NCBI GenBank assembly: GCA_964537035.1
Contig: CAZIAK010000007.1
Location: forward strand, 62,001-126,000
Source: CAZIAK01 sp964537035
Lineage (GTDB): Bacteria; Planctomycetota; B15-G4
DNA length: 64,000 nucleotides
Direction of reading: 5' to 3'
In this document: positions 45,218 through 54,003 of the stretch, piece by piece
Numbering within the stretch: position 1 is the first letter of the stretch
How the letters are laid out: each line of letters starts with the position of its first letter
Translations under genes and position numbers: made by a program
The notes under the pieces: generated by a model
The model's database searches: none
The model's input: the letters and a program-made list of their open reading frames with translations, nothing else
What the model was told of the DNA's origin: nothing

Positions 45218-45664
45218 TCACTGCCCTCGCGTGACCGGCAGACGGGCCAGGAACACCACCAGCACCAGCCCTCCAGCACCCATGGCCACTCGCGGACCGG
45301 TGGAGTCCAGCGCCCAGGTCATGCTCGCTGCGAACACCAACACGATGATGATCACGGCCCTGGTCTTCGCGCGGCGCGGGATGCTGTGGTGGTCTTCCCA
45401 CTCGCGCAGCAAGGCGCCGAACAACCTGCTGTCCCGCAACGCTCGGTGAAAGCTCGGCGAACTGCGGGCGAAGCATGCCGCAGCCACGAGCACGAAGGGC
45501 GTGGTCGGCAACAGCGGCAAGATGGCCCCCGCTGCACCAAGAAAGAGCGACAGGGCGCCGGCCCCCACCAGCAGCAAGCGCATCGTCTGCGAGAGCTCGA
45601 CGGGAGGCCCGACGCTCTCACGGTCGGAGGAGGTCATGCGGGGGGCGTCAGGCTTCGGCTCCAT
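45218..45664 (-). CDS. DUF454 (YbaN-like) inner-membrane protein
   Basis: A 148-residue protein with a ~28-residue polar N-terminus and about three to four helices. It has the DUF454 signature: GxxGAILPLLPTTPFVLVAAACFARSSP (interrupted), RLFGALLREWEDHHSIPRRAKT, then helices. The function of YbaN is unknown. ATG 45664 is the most likely start; ATG at 45637 is possible. It converges with the amidase gene. Confidence 0.85.
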   Translation of the reverse strand: MEPKPDAPRMTSSDRESVGPPVELSQTMRLLLVGAGALSLFLGAAGAILPLLPTTPFVLVAAACFARSSPSFHRALRDSRLFGALLREWEDHHSIPRRAKTRAVIIIVLVFAASMTWALDSTGPRVAMGAGGLVLVVFLARLPVTRGQ

Positions 45665-46146
45665 GCCCCCAGACGTAGCACACTTCGCCTGGGGAGCGAA
45701 GACATCGCGCTGCGTCAGTCGTTGCCCCGACAGCCCTTGCATGAGCAGGTCGCCGCCGAGGCTGCGCTCGCCATCAGGGAGTGGTGCCCGACCGGCCCAT
45801 GGAGGCCACCCAGTTCAACACCGCGCCACCGTCGGCCAGGCGTGCAGGGCCCGTGTCTTGGTCGAAGCGATCAGGCCATCGGTCGAGGCCTTCCTGCCAG
45901 GTCTGGCTGCTGAAGACTCTCTGAAGACGGGTCTCGTCGAGCTCTTCGACGATCTGCGGCACGGCGAGTCCTACGATTTCGACGAACGGTTTCTGGGGTT
46001 TGAGCTGCACTTCAGCGCCCGAGGCGTGTTGCCAAGGCTCCCTCAGGCTGGTCTGGCGCCAGTGCCGCCATGGCAGTTGACCAGTCGACGACTTCGGGAG
46101 ACGCTGTGCGCTGTCGACAGACCCCATCTGACTCAGAGGCCCGACC
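45665..46146. other. gene-poor stretch with a possible coding remnant
   Basis: 482 bp without a gene I can name. On the + strand a frame open throughout encodes, around 45850-46040, EDSLKTGLVELFDDLRHGE followed by SYDFDERFLGFELHFSARG. That looks like real protein by composition, but it has no start signal or recognised family and may be a decayed gene fragment. Confidence 0.4.
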
Positions 46147-47166
46147 ATGAAGCGCATGAATCGATGGACGGGGGCAGCCTGCCGCCTGGCTTTCATGTTC
46201 ACTCTCCTGGCAACGCATGTCACAGCACTGGAGCCGTTGAGACCCACGACGGCTTCAGCTGGACCCAGAGAGTTCCTGGCTTCTCTCATCGGTGAGTGGA
46301 AGGGCACTTGCAGGACATGGTTTCGTCCAGGAGAGCTGGCCGACGAGTCAGCCGTCCAGGGAGTCATCGTGGCGCTGCCTGGTGTTGCCGGCGTGCGACA
46401 CAGCTACACCTCTGAGATGATGGGCAAGCCTCGTAGCGGCGAAGAGACACTGGCCTACAACGGGGCCAAGCAGGCCTATCAGGTCAGCTGGTTCGACGAC
46501 TTTCACATGAACTATGGCTTCCTGTTCTCGGAGGGCCCCGCTCAGCCTGGCGGTGGGTTCAGCGTCAGGGGTGAGTACGACGTGGCGCCGGGTGAGCCCA
46601 CCTGGGGGTGGCGCACCGACTACGCCCTGGCCGACGACGGCACACTGACCATCACCGCCTACAACATTCTTCCCGACGGGGAGGAAGCCAAGGCCGTAGA
46701 GACGATCTACCAGCGAACCTCAGACAGCGCAGCCCACAGCGAGGGGACTTCAGCAGCTGAGGCCGGAGACGCGCGGGGCGGTCTGAAGATCAACCTGGTC
46801 AGCCTCATCGTCAAGGATCAGGCGGCTGCGCTCGAGTTCTACACCGACATCGTGGGCTTCGAGAAGAAGCTCGACATCCCCCTGGGCCCCTATCGTTGGC
46901 TGACGGTGACGGCGCCCGCGGGTGCGGAGGGAGTCGAGCTGATTCTCGAACCCGATGCCCATCCGGCTTCGTCGACCTTTCAGCAGGCGATCCACGCAGA
47001 CGGCATCCCGGCCATGATCTTCTTCGTGGACGACATTGCCGCCGAGCACGCACGCCTGGTCGGCCTCGGCGTCGATTTTCGCAGTGAACCGGCCGAAGCG
47101 GGCGGTGTCACTTCGGCAATCTTTGATGACACCTGCGGCAACCTGATCCAGATCACGGAGCTTTGA
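46147..47166 (+). CDS. secreted DUF1579-VOC fusion protein
   Basis: A 339-residue protein. A signal peptide (~8-26) leads into a DUF1579-like lipocalin-type domain (FLASLIGEWKGTCRTWF onward, to ~195). After an Ala/Glu linker comes a vicinal-oxygen-chelate (glyoxalase-like) domain (~222-339): LVSLIVKDQAAALEFYTDI at its start and DDTCGNLIQITEL at its end, with Glu near the C-terminus as a possible metal ligand. The fusion is unusual, and a VOC domain on an exported protein is unexpected. It is followed after 6 nt by a separate VOC gene. Confidence 0.8.
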   Translation: MKRMNRWTGAACRLAFMFTLLATHVTALEPLRPTTASAGPREFLASLIGEWKGTCRTWFRPGELADESAVQGVIVALPGVAGVRHSYTSEMMGKPRSGEETLAYNGAKQAYQVSWFDDFHMNYGFLFSEGPAQPGGGFSVRGEYDVAPGEPTWGWRTDYALADDGTLTITAYNILPDGEEAKAVETIYQRTSDSAAHSEGTSAAEAGDARGGLKINLVSLIVKDQAAALEFYTDIVGFEKKLDIPLGPYRWLTVTAPAGAEGVELILEPDAHPASSTFQQAIHADGIPAMIFFVDDIAAEHARLVGLGVDFRSEPAEAGGVTSAIFDDTCGNLIQITEL

Positions 47167-47172
47167 AACGAC

Positions 47173-47631
47173 GTGAGCACAGAGACAAGCAACACCAAGG
47201 GCACCACTGCGACGATCTTTCCCAGCCTGACCTATGACGATGCGCCAGCGGCCATCGAGTGGCTCTGCGCGGCGTTTGGTTTCGAGAAGCGGCTCGTCGT
47301 GCCCTTGCCTGATGGAGGCGTGATGCACTCAGAGCTGACTCTCGGCCCAGGGATGATCATGGTCAGCACGAGGCGCCCGGCTCAGGGCCGCCTGAGCCCA
47401 CAAGAGCTAGGTGGAGTGACCCAGGCCCTGTCCGTCCAGGTCGACGATCCCGACGCCCACTGTGCCCGAGCCCTTGCCGCCGGGGCGACCCTCCTCGAGC
47501 CGCTCCAGGACGAGCACTTCGGCGCCCGGAGCTACATGGTCAAGGACCCAGAAGGCCATCACTGGAACTTCAGCAACTACCGCCCCGGTGCCTATTGGGA
47601 TGGCGGGGACGGCTCAGCGTCCGGCGCTTGA
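47173..47631 (+). CDS. VOC-family (glyoxalase/PhnB-like) protein
   Basis: A 152-residue cytoplasmic VOC protein. It has beta-alpha-beta-beta-beta units with FPSLTYDDAPAAIEWL and VQVDDPDAHCARALAAGA, and ends with VKDPEGHHWNFS, typical of the PhnB/glyoxalase-bleomycin group. GTG start only 6 nt past the preceding stop, so it is probably co-translated with the DUF1579-VOC gene. Ligand unknown. Confidence 0.85.
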   Translation: MSTETSNTKGTTATIFPSLTYDDAPAAIEWLCAAFGFEKRLVVPLPDGGVMHSELTLGPGMIMVSTRRPAQGRLSPQELGGVTQALSVQVDDPDAHCARALAAGATLLEPLQDEHFGARSYMVKDPEGHHWNFSNYRPGAYWDGGDGSASGA

Positions 47632-47878
47632 TGGGCGCCATCTTCAAGCTCATCACCGCCAGTCTCGTGGCTCTTGCGTCCCCTGTCTGGCATGTCTCTG
47701 CCGCCAGGTGAGCACGACTTGCTGCACCAAGCGCAGCTGGTCCAGGCAGGCGTCAAGCGACGCCGTGGCCATCGTCGACGAACGGAGTGCGAGCGGCGGC
47801 GAGTGGGCCGCGTGCATCCTGCGGGACGCTGGACGCCCTGATCGCGCCAGCAGATGAGGTCAAGCTCACTGAGGAGGA

Positions 47879-48799
47879 CTAATCCGCGAGGCGCACTCCT
47901 TGAAGAAAGGACACCAGGGCATGGAGGAAGTAGGCCCGCGGTGCCTCCATGAACGCAGCGTGGTCGCCGCCTGGGACGGTGACGGACTGCTTGTGGCCGC
48001 TGGCAATCCGGGCGTAGAGCTTGGCCTGCAAAGGGGCCGGCGCAACGGGGTCATGCTCGCCCACGATGACCAAGACCGGCAACCGCAGCGTGCTGGCGTC
48101 GAGCTCGTTGTACTGCTCGAGGTCGCGCACATCGACACGGACCGGGTCAGACTTCAAGGCAGCCGCAGCATAGGCGCCCATCGCCTGCTGGCTGATCGCG
48201 CCGGGAGTGATGAAGTCGCTGGTGGCGTTCTCCAGCGTGTTCGGTTCACTCAGCGGCAGCGCCTCGGGGTCGCTGGGTTCGAACTCTTCGTCATCGTCAC
48301 GCCAGTAGCCGAACAGGGTCAGCGACGAGACGTTCCCAGGGTGCCGCTGCACCATGAGTTACGACACCGTCGAACCCATGGACCAGCCAAACAAGTGGGG
48401 CATGGAATCCCAGTCTCTCGTCTCCGTCATCCAGCGCACGACAGCTGCGACATCGTCGGCCGCTCGATTGGGTGTCAACCATCCGCTGGCGTCGCGCTCG
48501 GTCTCACCGTAGCCCCGGAGATCGACGGCGAAGACCGCGTAGCCCGCAGAGACAAGGCCATCCATCAAGGAGAGATCCTCGCCCTCGACTTGCAGATCGA
48601 AGTCGGGCAAGGCGCTCCAGGTCCTGCCGTGGACGAGCAGGATGGCCTCCCGCGCGTCGGGGGCGCTCTTCTCCCAGACGACGACGGGGTGCCCGTCGGC
48701 CATCACGGTGTGGCGTTCCAAGGGGACGCTCCTGGCAAGCGCCGCAGCCGGCAGGGTGGCGAGAAAGACAAGCGGGATCAGAATGCGCAGAGTGGTCAT
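47879..48799 (-). pseudogene. exported alpha/beta hydrolase split by an in-frame TAA
   Basis: The first part (48799-48362) has a signal peptide (MTTLRILIPLVF...) and reaches the nucleophile elbow GWSMGSTVS. A TAA (48361-48359) follows, and the same frame continues at LMVQRHPGNVSSLTLFGYW through VIVGEHDPVAP and PGGDHAAFM, the acid and His regions. Merging across the TAA gives a normal ~306-residue lysophospholipase-like enzyme. The stop is TAA, so selenocysteine is excluded. Either a point nonsense mutation or a base error. Confidence 0.8.
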
Positions 48800-49116
48800 G
48801 GCGCGGATTCTAGCAGAGGCATTCCTCCTGACTTTGAGGGCACTGAGCCAAACCAGCCTCAGCTTCGGCAACGAGGATCAGTAGATGCGCGCAACCCATG
48901 ATGGGCATCTTGTGCCTCTGCACCTCGGCTCCCAAGGCTGCCTTGCCGCAGCTGCAAAACGCCCGGGAACCCCATGGGCTCGGGGAACGTATCCCCCTGG
49001 AGATGGGGCTCTGCAGCCCCGGACGGGAGGGTGACCTGATGGCGGCACTTGCAACGTCCGCAGGCTCCTTGAGACCGTCATGCTGACGCCGACACCCACA
49101 GGGGCAGTCACTGCCC
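48800..49116. other. intergenic region upstream of the sigma factor gene
   Basis: 317 bp with no supported gene. Its only marked feature is a hairpin, GGGCAG-TCA-CTGCCC at 49102-49116, that ends exactly at the sigma factor ATG. Confidence 0.5.
49102..49116 (+). promoter_or_regulatory. hairpin abutting the sigma factor start codon
   Basis: A perfect 6-bp inverted repeat with a 3-nt loop directly before ATG 49117, where a Shine-Dalgarno would be expected and none is seen. It could control translation or be a protein-binding site, or be chance. Confidence 0.3.
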
Positions 49117-49719
49117 ATGTCCGAGACTTCCCCAGCGACTGACGAGAGCCTGGCGGCCGCTGCCGCCTCCGGAGAGCGTGCGGCCTTCGAGACACTGGTT
49201 GGACGACACGCGCCGGGTGTCCGGGCGGTGCTGGCCCAGGCGCTGAAGGACTCCCATAGGGTCGACGATCTGGTGCAGGAAGTCTGGGTCAAGGTCTTCG
49301 GCGCTCTGCCTCGTTTTCGAGCAGATGGCCGCTTCAGACCCTGGCTCTTCAGCATCGCCTTGAACCACCTCCGTGACGAGCTGCGCCGGGGTCGAAGGGG
49401 ACGGTTGGTCTACATCGACGACTACCGCACCGTCGAGGGCCAGGCTGGTGTCGAGTTGCCGGACCACAGCGTGTCCGAGCGCAAGGCGCGGGTGGCGGCA
49501 GCCCTGGCCACCATCGACCAACCCTTCCGCGAGGCCGTGGCCCTGGTCGACCTGGGTGGCCTGACCTATGCGGAGGCCGCCGCTTGCATGGGCTGCTCCG
49601 TAGGCACGGTGAAGTCCCGAGTGTTCAGGGGCCGCGATGCCTTTCGCCGCAGCTGGGCCGCCACAGAATCAGAGCAGGACACGCAGCGCACGACCCGATC
49701 GCCTGGAGTTGCACCATGA
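49117..49719 (+). CDS. ECF-type RNA polymerase sigma factor
   Basis: A 200-residue sigma-70 family protein with region 2 (RVDDLVQEVWVKVF, RPWLFSIALNHLRDELRR) and region 4 (LTYAEAAACMGCSVGTVKSR). It overlaps the zinc-finger anti-sigma gene by 4 nt (ATGA), the standard ECF sigma/anti-sigma pairing, and probably regulates this operon and envelope genes such as the PDZ lipoprotein downstream. Confidence 0.93.
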   Translation: MSETSPATDESLAAAAASGERAAFETLVGRHAPGVRAVLAQALKDSHRVDDLVQEVWVKVFGALPRFRADGRFRPWLFSIALNHLRDELRRGRRGRLVYIDDYRTVEGQAGVELPDHSVSERKARVAAALATIDQPFREAVALVDLGGLTYAEAAACMGCSVGTVKSRVFRGRDAFRRSWAATESEQDTQRTTRSPGVAP

Positions 49720-51298
49720 ATTGCCAAGAGATTCAGACGCTGATGTCCCGACGCATCGATGAGGCCTTGGACGACGAGCAGTGCGCCGCCCTGGAGAATC
49801 ACCTGGCTGGCTGCGATGAGTGCAGCGCGGTGGAGCGATCCCTCGGCCCTGCCGTCGCCCTCCTCCGCGGGTCAGTGGACGATCGGAGCCACCCAGCTCG
49901 GGTGGCTGGCATCATGTCCGCCGTCGATGCGGCGGCAGCCGAACAGGTCGGTGAGCTTGCTGGAGCGGGGAGCGAACCCTCCGAAGACGAGGTGTTCCGC
50001 CAGGCCATGGTGGGCGTCGCGTCTGCGGGCAAGAGGTCTGTCTGGCGTCTGGTCGCCAGCCATGTCGCGGTGGCGCTCTTCAGCGCCGCGGCGGCGCTGC
50101 TGCTCTGGGTGCAGGGTGGCTGGATCCTGCCCCAAGACGATGCCGCACCCAACGGTCCCAGCGCCCAAACGGCGAGCGGGCCCGATGACTGGCGGAGCGA
50201 CCGGGCCAGCCCGGCGACTGTCCTGGAGATGCCCAGCGCAGCCGTCACCGGCGAGAGCGCCCGGGCCGCAGCAGCTGCCGAACTCGAACCCGACATCGAC
50301 CAACCGGTCGATGTCCCTGCTGTCCGCAAGGGGACCGAACAGCTCAGAGAAGGCAGCGGGATCCTCGACCGCCCCACCGACCCGGTCAGCGCATCGGCTG
50401 CNNNNNNNNNNNNNNNNNNNNNNNNNNNNNNNNNNNNNNNNNNNNNNNNNNNNNNNNNNNNNNNNNNNNNNNNNNNNNNNNNNNNNNNNNNNNNNNNNNN
50501 NGAGAAGGCAGCGGGATCCTCGACCGCCCCACCGACCCGGTCAGCGCATCGGCTGCTGACCTCACAGCAGAGGCCGACACGCCCAGCACATCGGGGCCCG
50601 ACCTCATGGCAGCGGCCGACACGCCCAGCGCATCGGCTGCCGACCTCATGGCAGCGGCCGACACGCCCAGCGCATCGGCTGCCGACCTCACAGCAGAGGC
50701 CGACACGCCCAGCCCAGAGAAGGTGCCGTTGCGGTTTGACATCCACATTGACACGGCGCCGCTGGCCCTCGCGCTGCGCCAGTTGGATCAGCACGTTGGC
50801 GATTGGATGGACCGTGCGGCCGAGCGACGGGCCTCGGCCCAAGCTCTCGCTGATCAGGCTCTGGCTGAACGGCAGGCCATGCTGGCGGCCAACGCGCCTC
50901 CCAGCCAGCCGCTCCAGGTTGCCGAACTTCCCCGCCGTGCTTCCAGCGCGCCTGTGAGCGTGCTGCAAGATGGCCAGCGATTGGTGCTCACGGTGCGCGG
51001 CTCTCCTGCAGAGATCATCCCCTCGCTCCTTGATCTGCTCGGTGACGCTGACCCTCGCGCGGTGGATCTTGCGCTCTCCGAACTCGAGCGCATCCGCGCC
51101 GACATCGAGTCGGATCCCGTTCTCGACGCAGCCGTCCGGGCGGCGCTGGACACCCGGCCAGAACAGCCCCTCCTGGCTCGCGTGTTCGGTTCACCGGAAC
51201 GGCGCCAAGAAGACCCAGCCGACTCAGACGACCCGGCCAACACATGGGATCAGTGGTGGGCCGCAGCCGCGCCACATCTGGCCGTCGCCGCTCTCTAG
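49716..51298 (+). CDS. membrane anti-sigma factor with 14-residue repeats, broken by a false gap
   Basis: The N-terminal zinc anti-sigma domain has His29, Cys33 and Cys36 (HLAGCDEC). One membrane helix lies at ~110-132. After it comes a repetitive Ala/Asp/Thr/Pro segment, then a C-terminal domain (FDIHIDTAPLALALRQLDQH onward) ending at 51298. The 100-N run shifts the frame. Deleting the N and one of the two identical 55-nt flanks (155 nt in all) puts both halves in the same frame, giving ~475 residues. It probably holds the sigma factor at the membrane until a signal. Confidence 0.82.
50347..50556. repeat. identical 55-nt flanks around the 100-N gap (probable assembly overlap)
   Basis: 50347-50401 and 50502-50556 are identical over all 55 nt and touch the N run on either side. 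A length of exactly 55 is what a de Bruijn assembler with k=55 would leave, so the gap is likely artificial. Confidence 0.85.
50402..50501. other. assembly gap (100 N), probably false
   Basis: A run of exactly 100 N between two identical 55-nt sequences. It likely represents no missing bases at all, or only collapsed repeat units. Confidence 0.85.
50555..50722 (+). repeat. 42-bp tandem repeat, four units, in the anti-sigma gene
   Basis: Four 42-nt units encoding (A/P)DL(M/T)A(A/E)ADTPS-type 14-mers. Units 2 and 3 (50597-50680) are nearly identical. Copy number may be higher in the real genome because assembly broke next to it. Confidence 0.85.
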
Positions 51299-51428
51299 CC
51301 GAGTGCAAACATGTCTTTGCCCCTCGCTCCACGGAAAGAATCAGTTCAGCCGGGAACCCGTCCTGCCACGACCGCGTATCCCAGGTCAGTTCTCCCGACA
51401 CACCACCACGAAACCCAGGAGTCTCGTC

Positions 51429-52634
51429 ATGGTCCTTCGCACCGTTGCCAGCGCCCTCTTGTTGCTGACGACCACTGGCTGCGTCAACTACCACTCCACC
51501 TACGATGCGCCCAACAAGCAGCTGATCGCCCAACACGATCAATCCGACGGTCAGTCGAGCTACTCCCTGGTGCAGCGAAGCAACGACCAGGCCACGCTCC
51601 ATCGTTCGGTGGACTCGACTCGCAAGGTGGCCTACCTGGGATTGGTCACCGCCAACGTCGACGGCGAGCTCGCCAGGGCTCTCGGCGTGGTGGCCTGGAA
51701 CGGCGTCTACATCGAGTCAGTCGTCGCCGGCTCCCCGGCAGATGACGCCGGCCTCGTCGCAGGAGACATCTTGCGCTCCATCGCCGACGAGGAGATCGGC
51801 TCGAAGGACGAAGTCCAGGAGTTCATCGAGGGTCGGCTCAGTCCGGGTGACGAGTTCGAGATCCTGGTGCAGAGGTGGGAAGCGAACGGCGACGACCTGA
51901 TGTTGGCCGGACATCGCCTGAACGCCACAGCAGGCAGCCGCGACGTGAAGCAGACGATCAAGGAGTCGTTCCCCCTGGAGCTGGCCGCAGGTGTCCAGAA
52001 GCTCACCGGGTTGGGAGTGGCCCAGATCCCCGCCGATCTGGCCAATGAGGTCTGGGGGTCCTCTGCCGGGGAGTTGGCCGTGACCGGCGTGATCACCGGC
52101 TCGCCCGCATACCACGCGGGTTTTCGCACCGGGGATCGCATCGTGTCCATCGACGGGTCTGGTCCAACATCGCTGGCAGACCTGGAACGGGCCGTGGCCG
52201 CCAAGGCCCTGTCCCTGGGCATTGAACCGAGCCTGGTGGCCCGTGGATCCCACGGCAACTGGATCGGCGACGGTCTCGAGCCCCATCCAGCCGACGTGGT
52301 CGTAGAGGTCAGCGGTCCCCTGGGAGCACACGTCGCTCCGCTGACCATCACCGAGGACCTGGACGACGACAGCGAGGTCTACATCCCGATCATTCTTGAC
52401 TGGGAATCGGATGTGCGCGGCACCGACTGGTCCTTCCTCGACTTCATCTTTCAGTTCGGGGCGAACTACCGCGGCACCTACGGACGTCAGAGCGATTCCC
52501 GCCAACCCGCCCACTCGACCTACTTCTCCATGCTGCCTTTCGGCATGTTCGAGTACCGGTCGGGCCGCTACGACACCAACTCGGGGAGCATGGACAGCGA
52601 GTACACCTTCTTCTGGTTCATCACCATCGGCTGA
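51429..52634 (+). CDS. lipoprotein with two PDZ domains
   Basis: A 401-residue protein. The lipoprotein signal MVLRTVASALLLLTTTGC places the lipidated Cys at 18. Two PDZ-like domains follow (about 95-160: VVAGSPADDAGLVAGDIL; about 225-285: VITGSPAYHAGFRTGDRIVSIDG), with no protease domain. The C-terminal ~100 residues are beta-rich and end in aromatic residues. ATG 51429 has AGGAG 7 nt upstream. Downstream of the sigma/anti-sigma pair, it may be an envelope-stress sensor or a target of that sigma factor (inference). Confidence 0.85.
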   Translation: MVLRTVASALLLLTTTGCVNYHSTYDAPNKQLIAQHDQSDGQSSYSLVQRSNDQATLHRSVDSTRKVAYLGLVTANVDGELARALGVVAWNGVYIESVVAGSPADDAGLVAGDILRSIADEEIGSKDEVQEFIEGRLSPGDEFEILVQRWEANGDDLMLAGHRLNATAGSRDVKQTIKESFPLELAAGVQKLTGLGVAQIPADLANEVWGSSAGELAVTGVITGSPAYHAGFRTGDRIVSIDGSGPTSLADLERAVAAKALSLGIEPSLVARGSHGNWIGDGLEPHPADVVVEVSGPLGAHVAPLTITEDLDDDSEVYIPIILDWESDVRGTDWSFLDFIFQFGANYRGTYGRQSDSRQPAHSTYFSMLPFGMFEYRSGRYDTNSGSMDSEYTFFWFITIG

Positions 52635-52809
52635 CCGGCGTCAGGTCGCAGGCGGGGTGCGGGGCGTCTTGCGGGCGAACTTGAGCCAGCGCGCTCACGA
52701 ACGATCGGACAGGCCTGGCGCCGGCCTCGCCGCCGCGCTGGCTGCCGAAGACCAGCCAGTTCGTGCGGCCGATGACCACATGGCGCAGGGCGGGCTCGTC
52801 GACGCAGAC
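52621..52809 (-). pseudogene. IS66-like transposase C-terminal remnant
   Basis: About 60 residues, with PALRHVVIGRTNWLVFGSQRGGE, then ARPVRSFVSALAQVRPQD (pieces quoted separately). This corresponds to the conserved IS66 transposase end (RALRxxxxGRKNWLFAGSxxGGExAA...). Nothing of the catalytic part or the other IS66 genes is present, and no inverted repeats are seen. Confidence 0.6.
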
Positions 52810-52907
52810 GGCCAGCACCTTGCATGGGCTCTCATGGTAGATCAGTGACGTGACACACGAGGCGGCGCGCGGCATCGAGCCGCGTGCCGCCTCGCTTCTT
52901 TGGAGAC

Positions 52908-53570
52908 CTACAGAAGGTCGAAGCGGTCGAGCATCATGACCTTGTTCCAGGCCGCCACGAAGTCGGACACGAACTTCTCCCTGGCGTCGTCGCTGGCGTA
53001 GACCTCGGACAGGGCGCGCAGTTGGGAGTTGGAACCGAAGATCAGATCGACGGAACTCGCGGTCCAGCGCTCCTTGACCGTGGTTCGGTCGCGGCCCACG
53101 TAACTGTCGCCACGAGACTCCCAGGCTGTGCCCATGTCGAGCAGGTTGACGAACCACTCGTTGCTCAGAGTGCCGACGTGGTCGGTCAAGATCCCGAGCT
53201 TGGAGCCACCCTCGTTCGCGCCAAGGGAGCGCATGCCGCCGACCAAGACCGTCATCTCCGGCGCGGTCAAGCTGAGCTGATCGGCCTTGTCCACCAGCAT
53301 CTCCGCTGCGTTCCAGCCGTAGCCGTCGCGGAAGCCGTCGGCGGTCAACTCAAGAGCGTCGACGGAGGCTGCGTCGGTCATCTCGGCGGTGGCGTCGGTG
53401 CGGCCCGGAGTGAAGGGAACTTCGATCTCTACACCACCTTGTCTGGCGGCAGATTCGACCACCGCTCCGCCGGCCAGCACAATCAGATCAGCCATCGAGA
53501 CGCGCGTGTCGTGAAAGGCCCACAGAGAAGCCTCCAGGGAGCGCACCACGTGGGTGGACCCTTTGATCTC
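52908..53570 (-). pseudogene. katG: catalase-peroxidase C-terminal fragment
   Basis: About 220 residues matching the C-terminal domain of KatG: VSMADLIVLAGGAVVE, VPFTPGRTDAT, LTAPEMTVLVGGMR, FVNLLDMGTAWE, DLIFGSNSQLRALSEVYA and WNKVMMLDRFDLL. The whole N-terminal heme domain (distal Arg-Trp-His, proximal His) is missing, so it cannot be a catalase. The fragment itself has no stops, and the frame runs open to 53633 without further similarity. Confidence 0.85.
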
Positions 53571-53799
53571 CGGGGGAGACCGGTGACGAAAGCTGCCCCT
53601 CGCGACCTCGTCAATCAATGGGTGGAGCGGCATGACGCGCCGCAGCTCTTCCAGTCCCGCCCGCTCGATAGTCGGTCACGGGAACGAAGGTCCCGGGCAA
53701 TGAGAACTCGATGGAGGCTCCGAGAGCATCGCCTACCGTCAGTCCGGGGAGCATCCCTCGCTGCCGATTGGGATCGATCATGTGGGTCTCTTTCCGTTG

Positions 53800-54003
53800 T
53801 CACATCCCCAAGGAAGTCCCGAAGCTGGATGAACGTAGCGACGAGCTGGTCCCTATCAATCTATCAAGGGATGGACCGTCCTCAAGCACAAGCGGGGCAC
53901 CGTCGCCCAGGTCAAGGAACGCCTCGCCAAGGGTCTCGTCGAAGGACTCCACAACCATCGGGCAGAGCGAGAGGTCGGTTGAGGGCGGCCTCGATGCCGT
54001 CAT
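53800..54003 (-). CDS. small hypothetical protein coupled to the Tm-1-like gene
   Basis: 67 residues, unrecognised. Its ATG overlaps the stop of the upstream gene by one base (TGATG), a common coupling arrangement. The protein has an acidic first half (DETLGEAFLDLGDGAPLVLE) and a Ser-rich end. It lies in a decayed region, and an alternative + strand frame of 46 codons also looks protein-like, so it may not be real. Confidence 0.3.
   Translation of the reverse strand: MTASRPPSTDLSLCPMVVESFDETLGEAFLDLGDGAPLVLEDGPSLDRLIGTSSSLRSSSFGTSLGM

Noticed and set aside
48359..48361. Possible second selenocysteine or recoding site in the alpha/beta hydrolase
   Set aside because: The stop is TAA, not TGA, and no redox motif is present.
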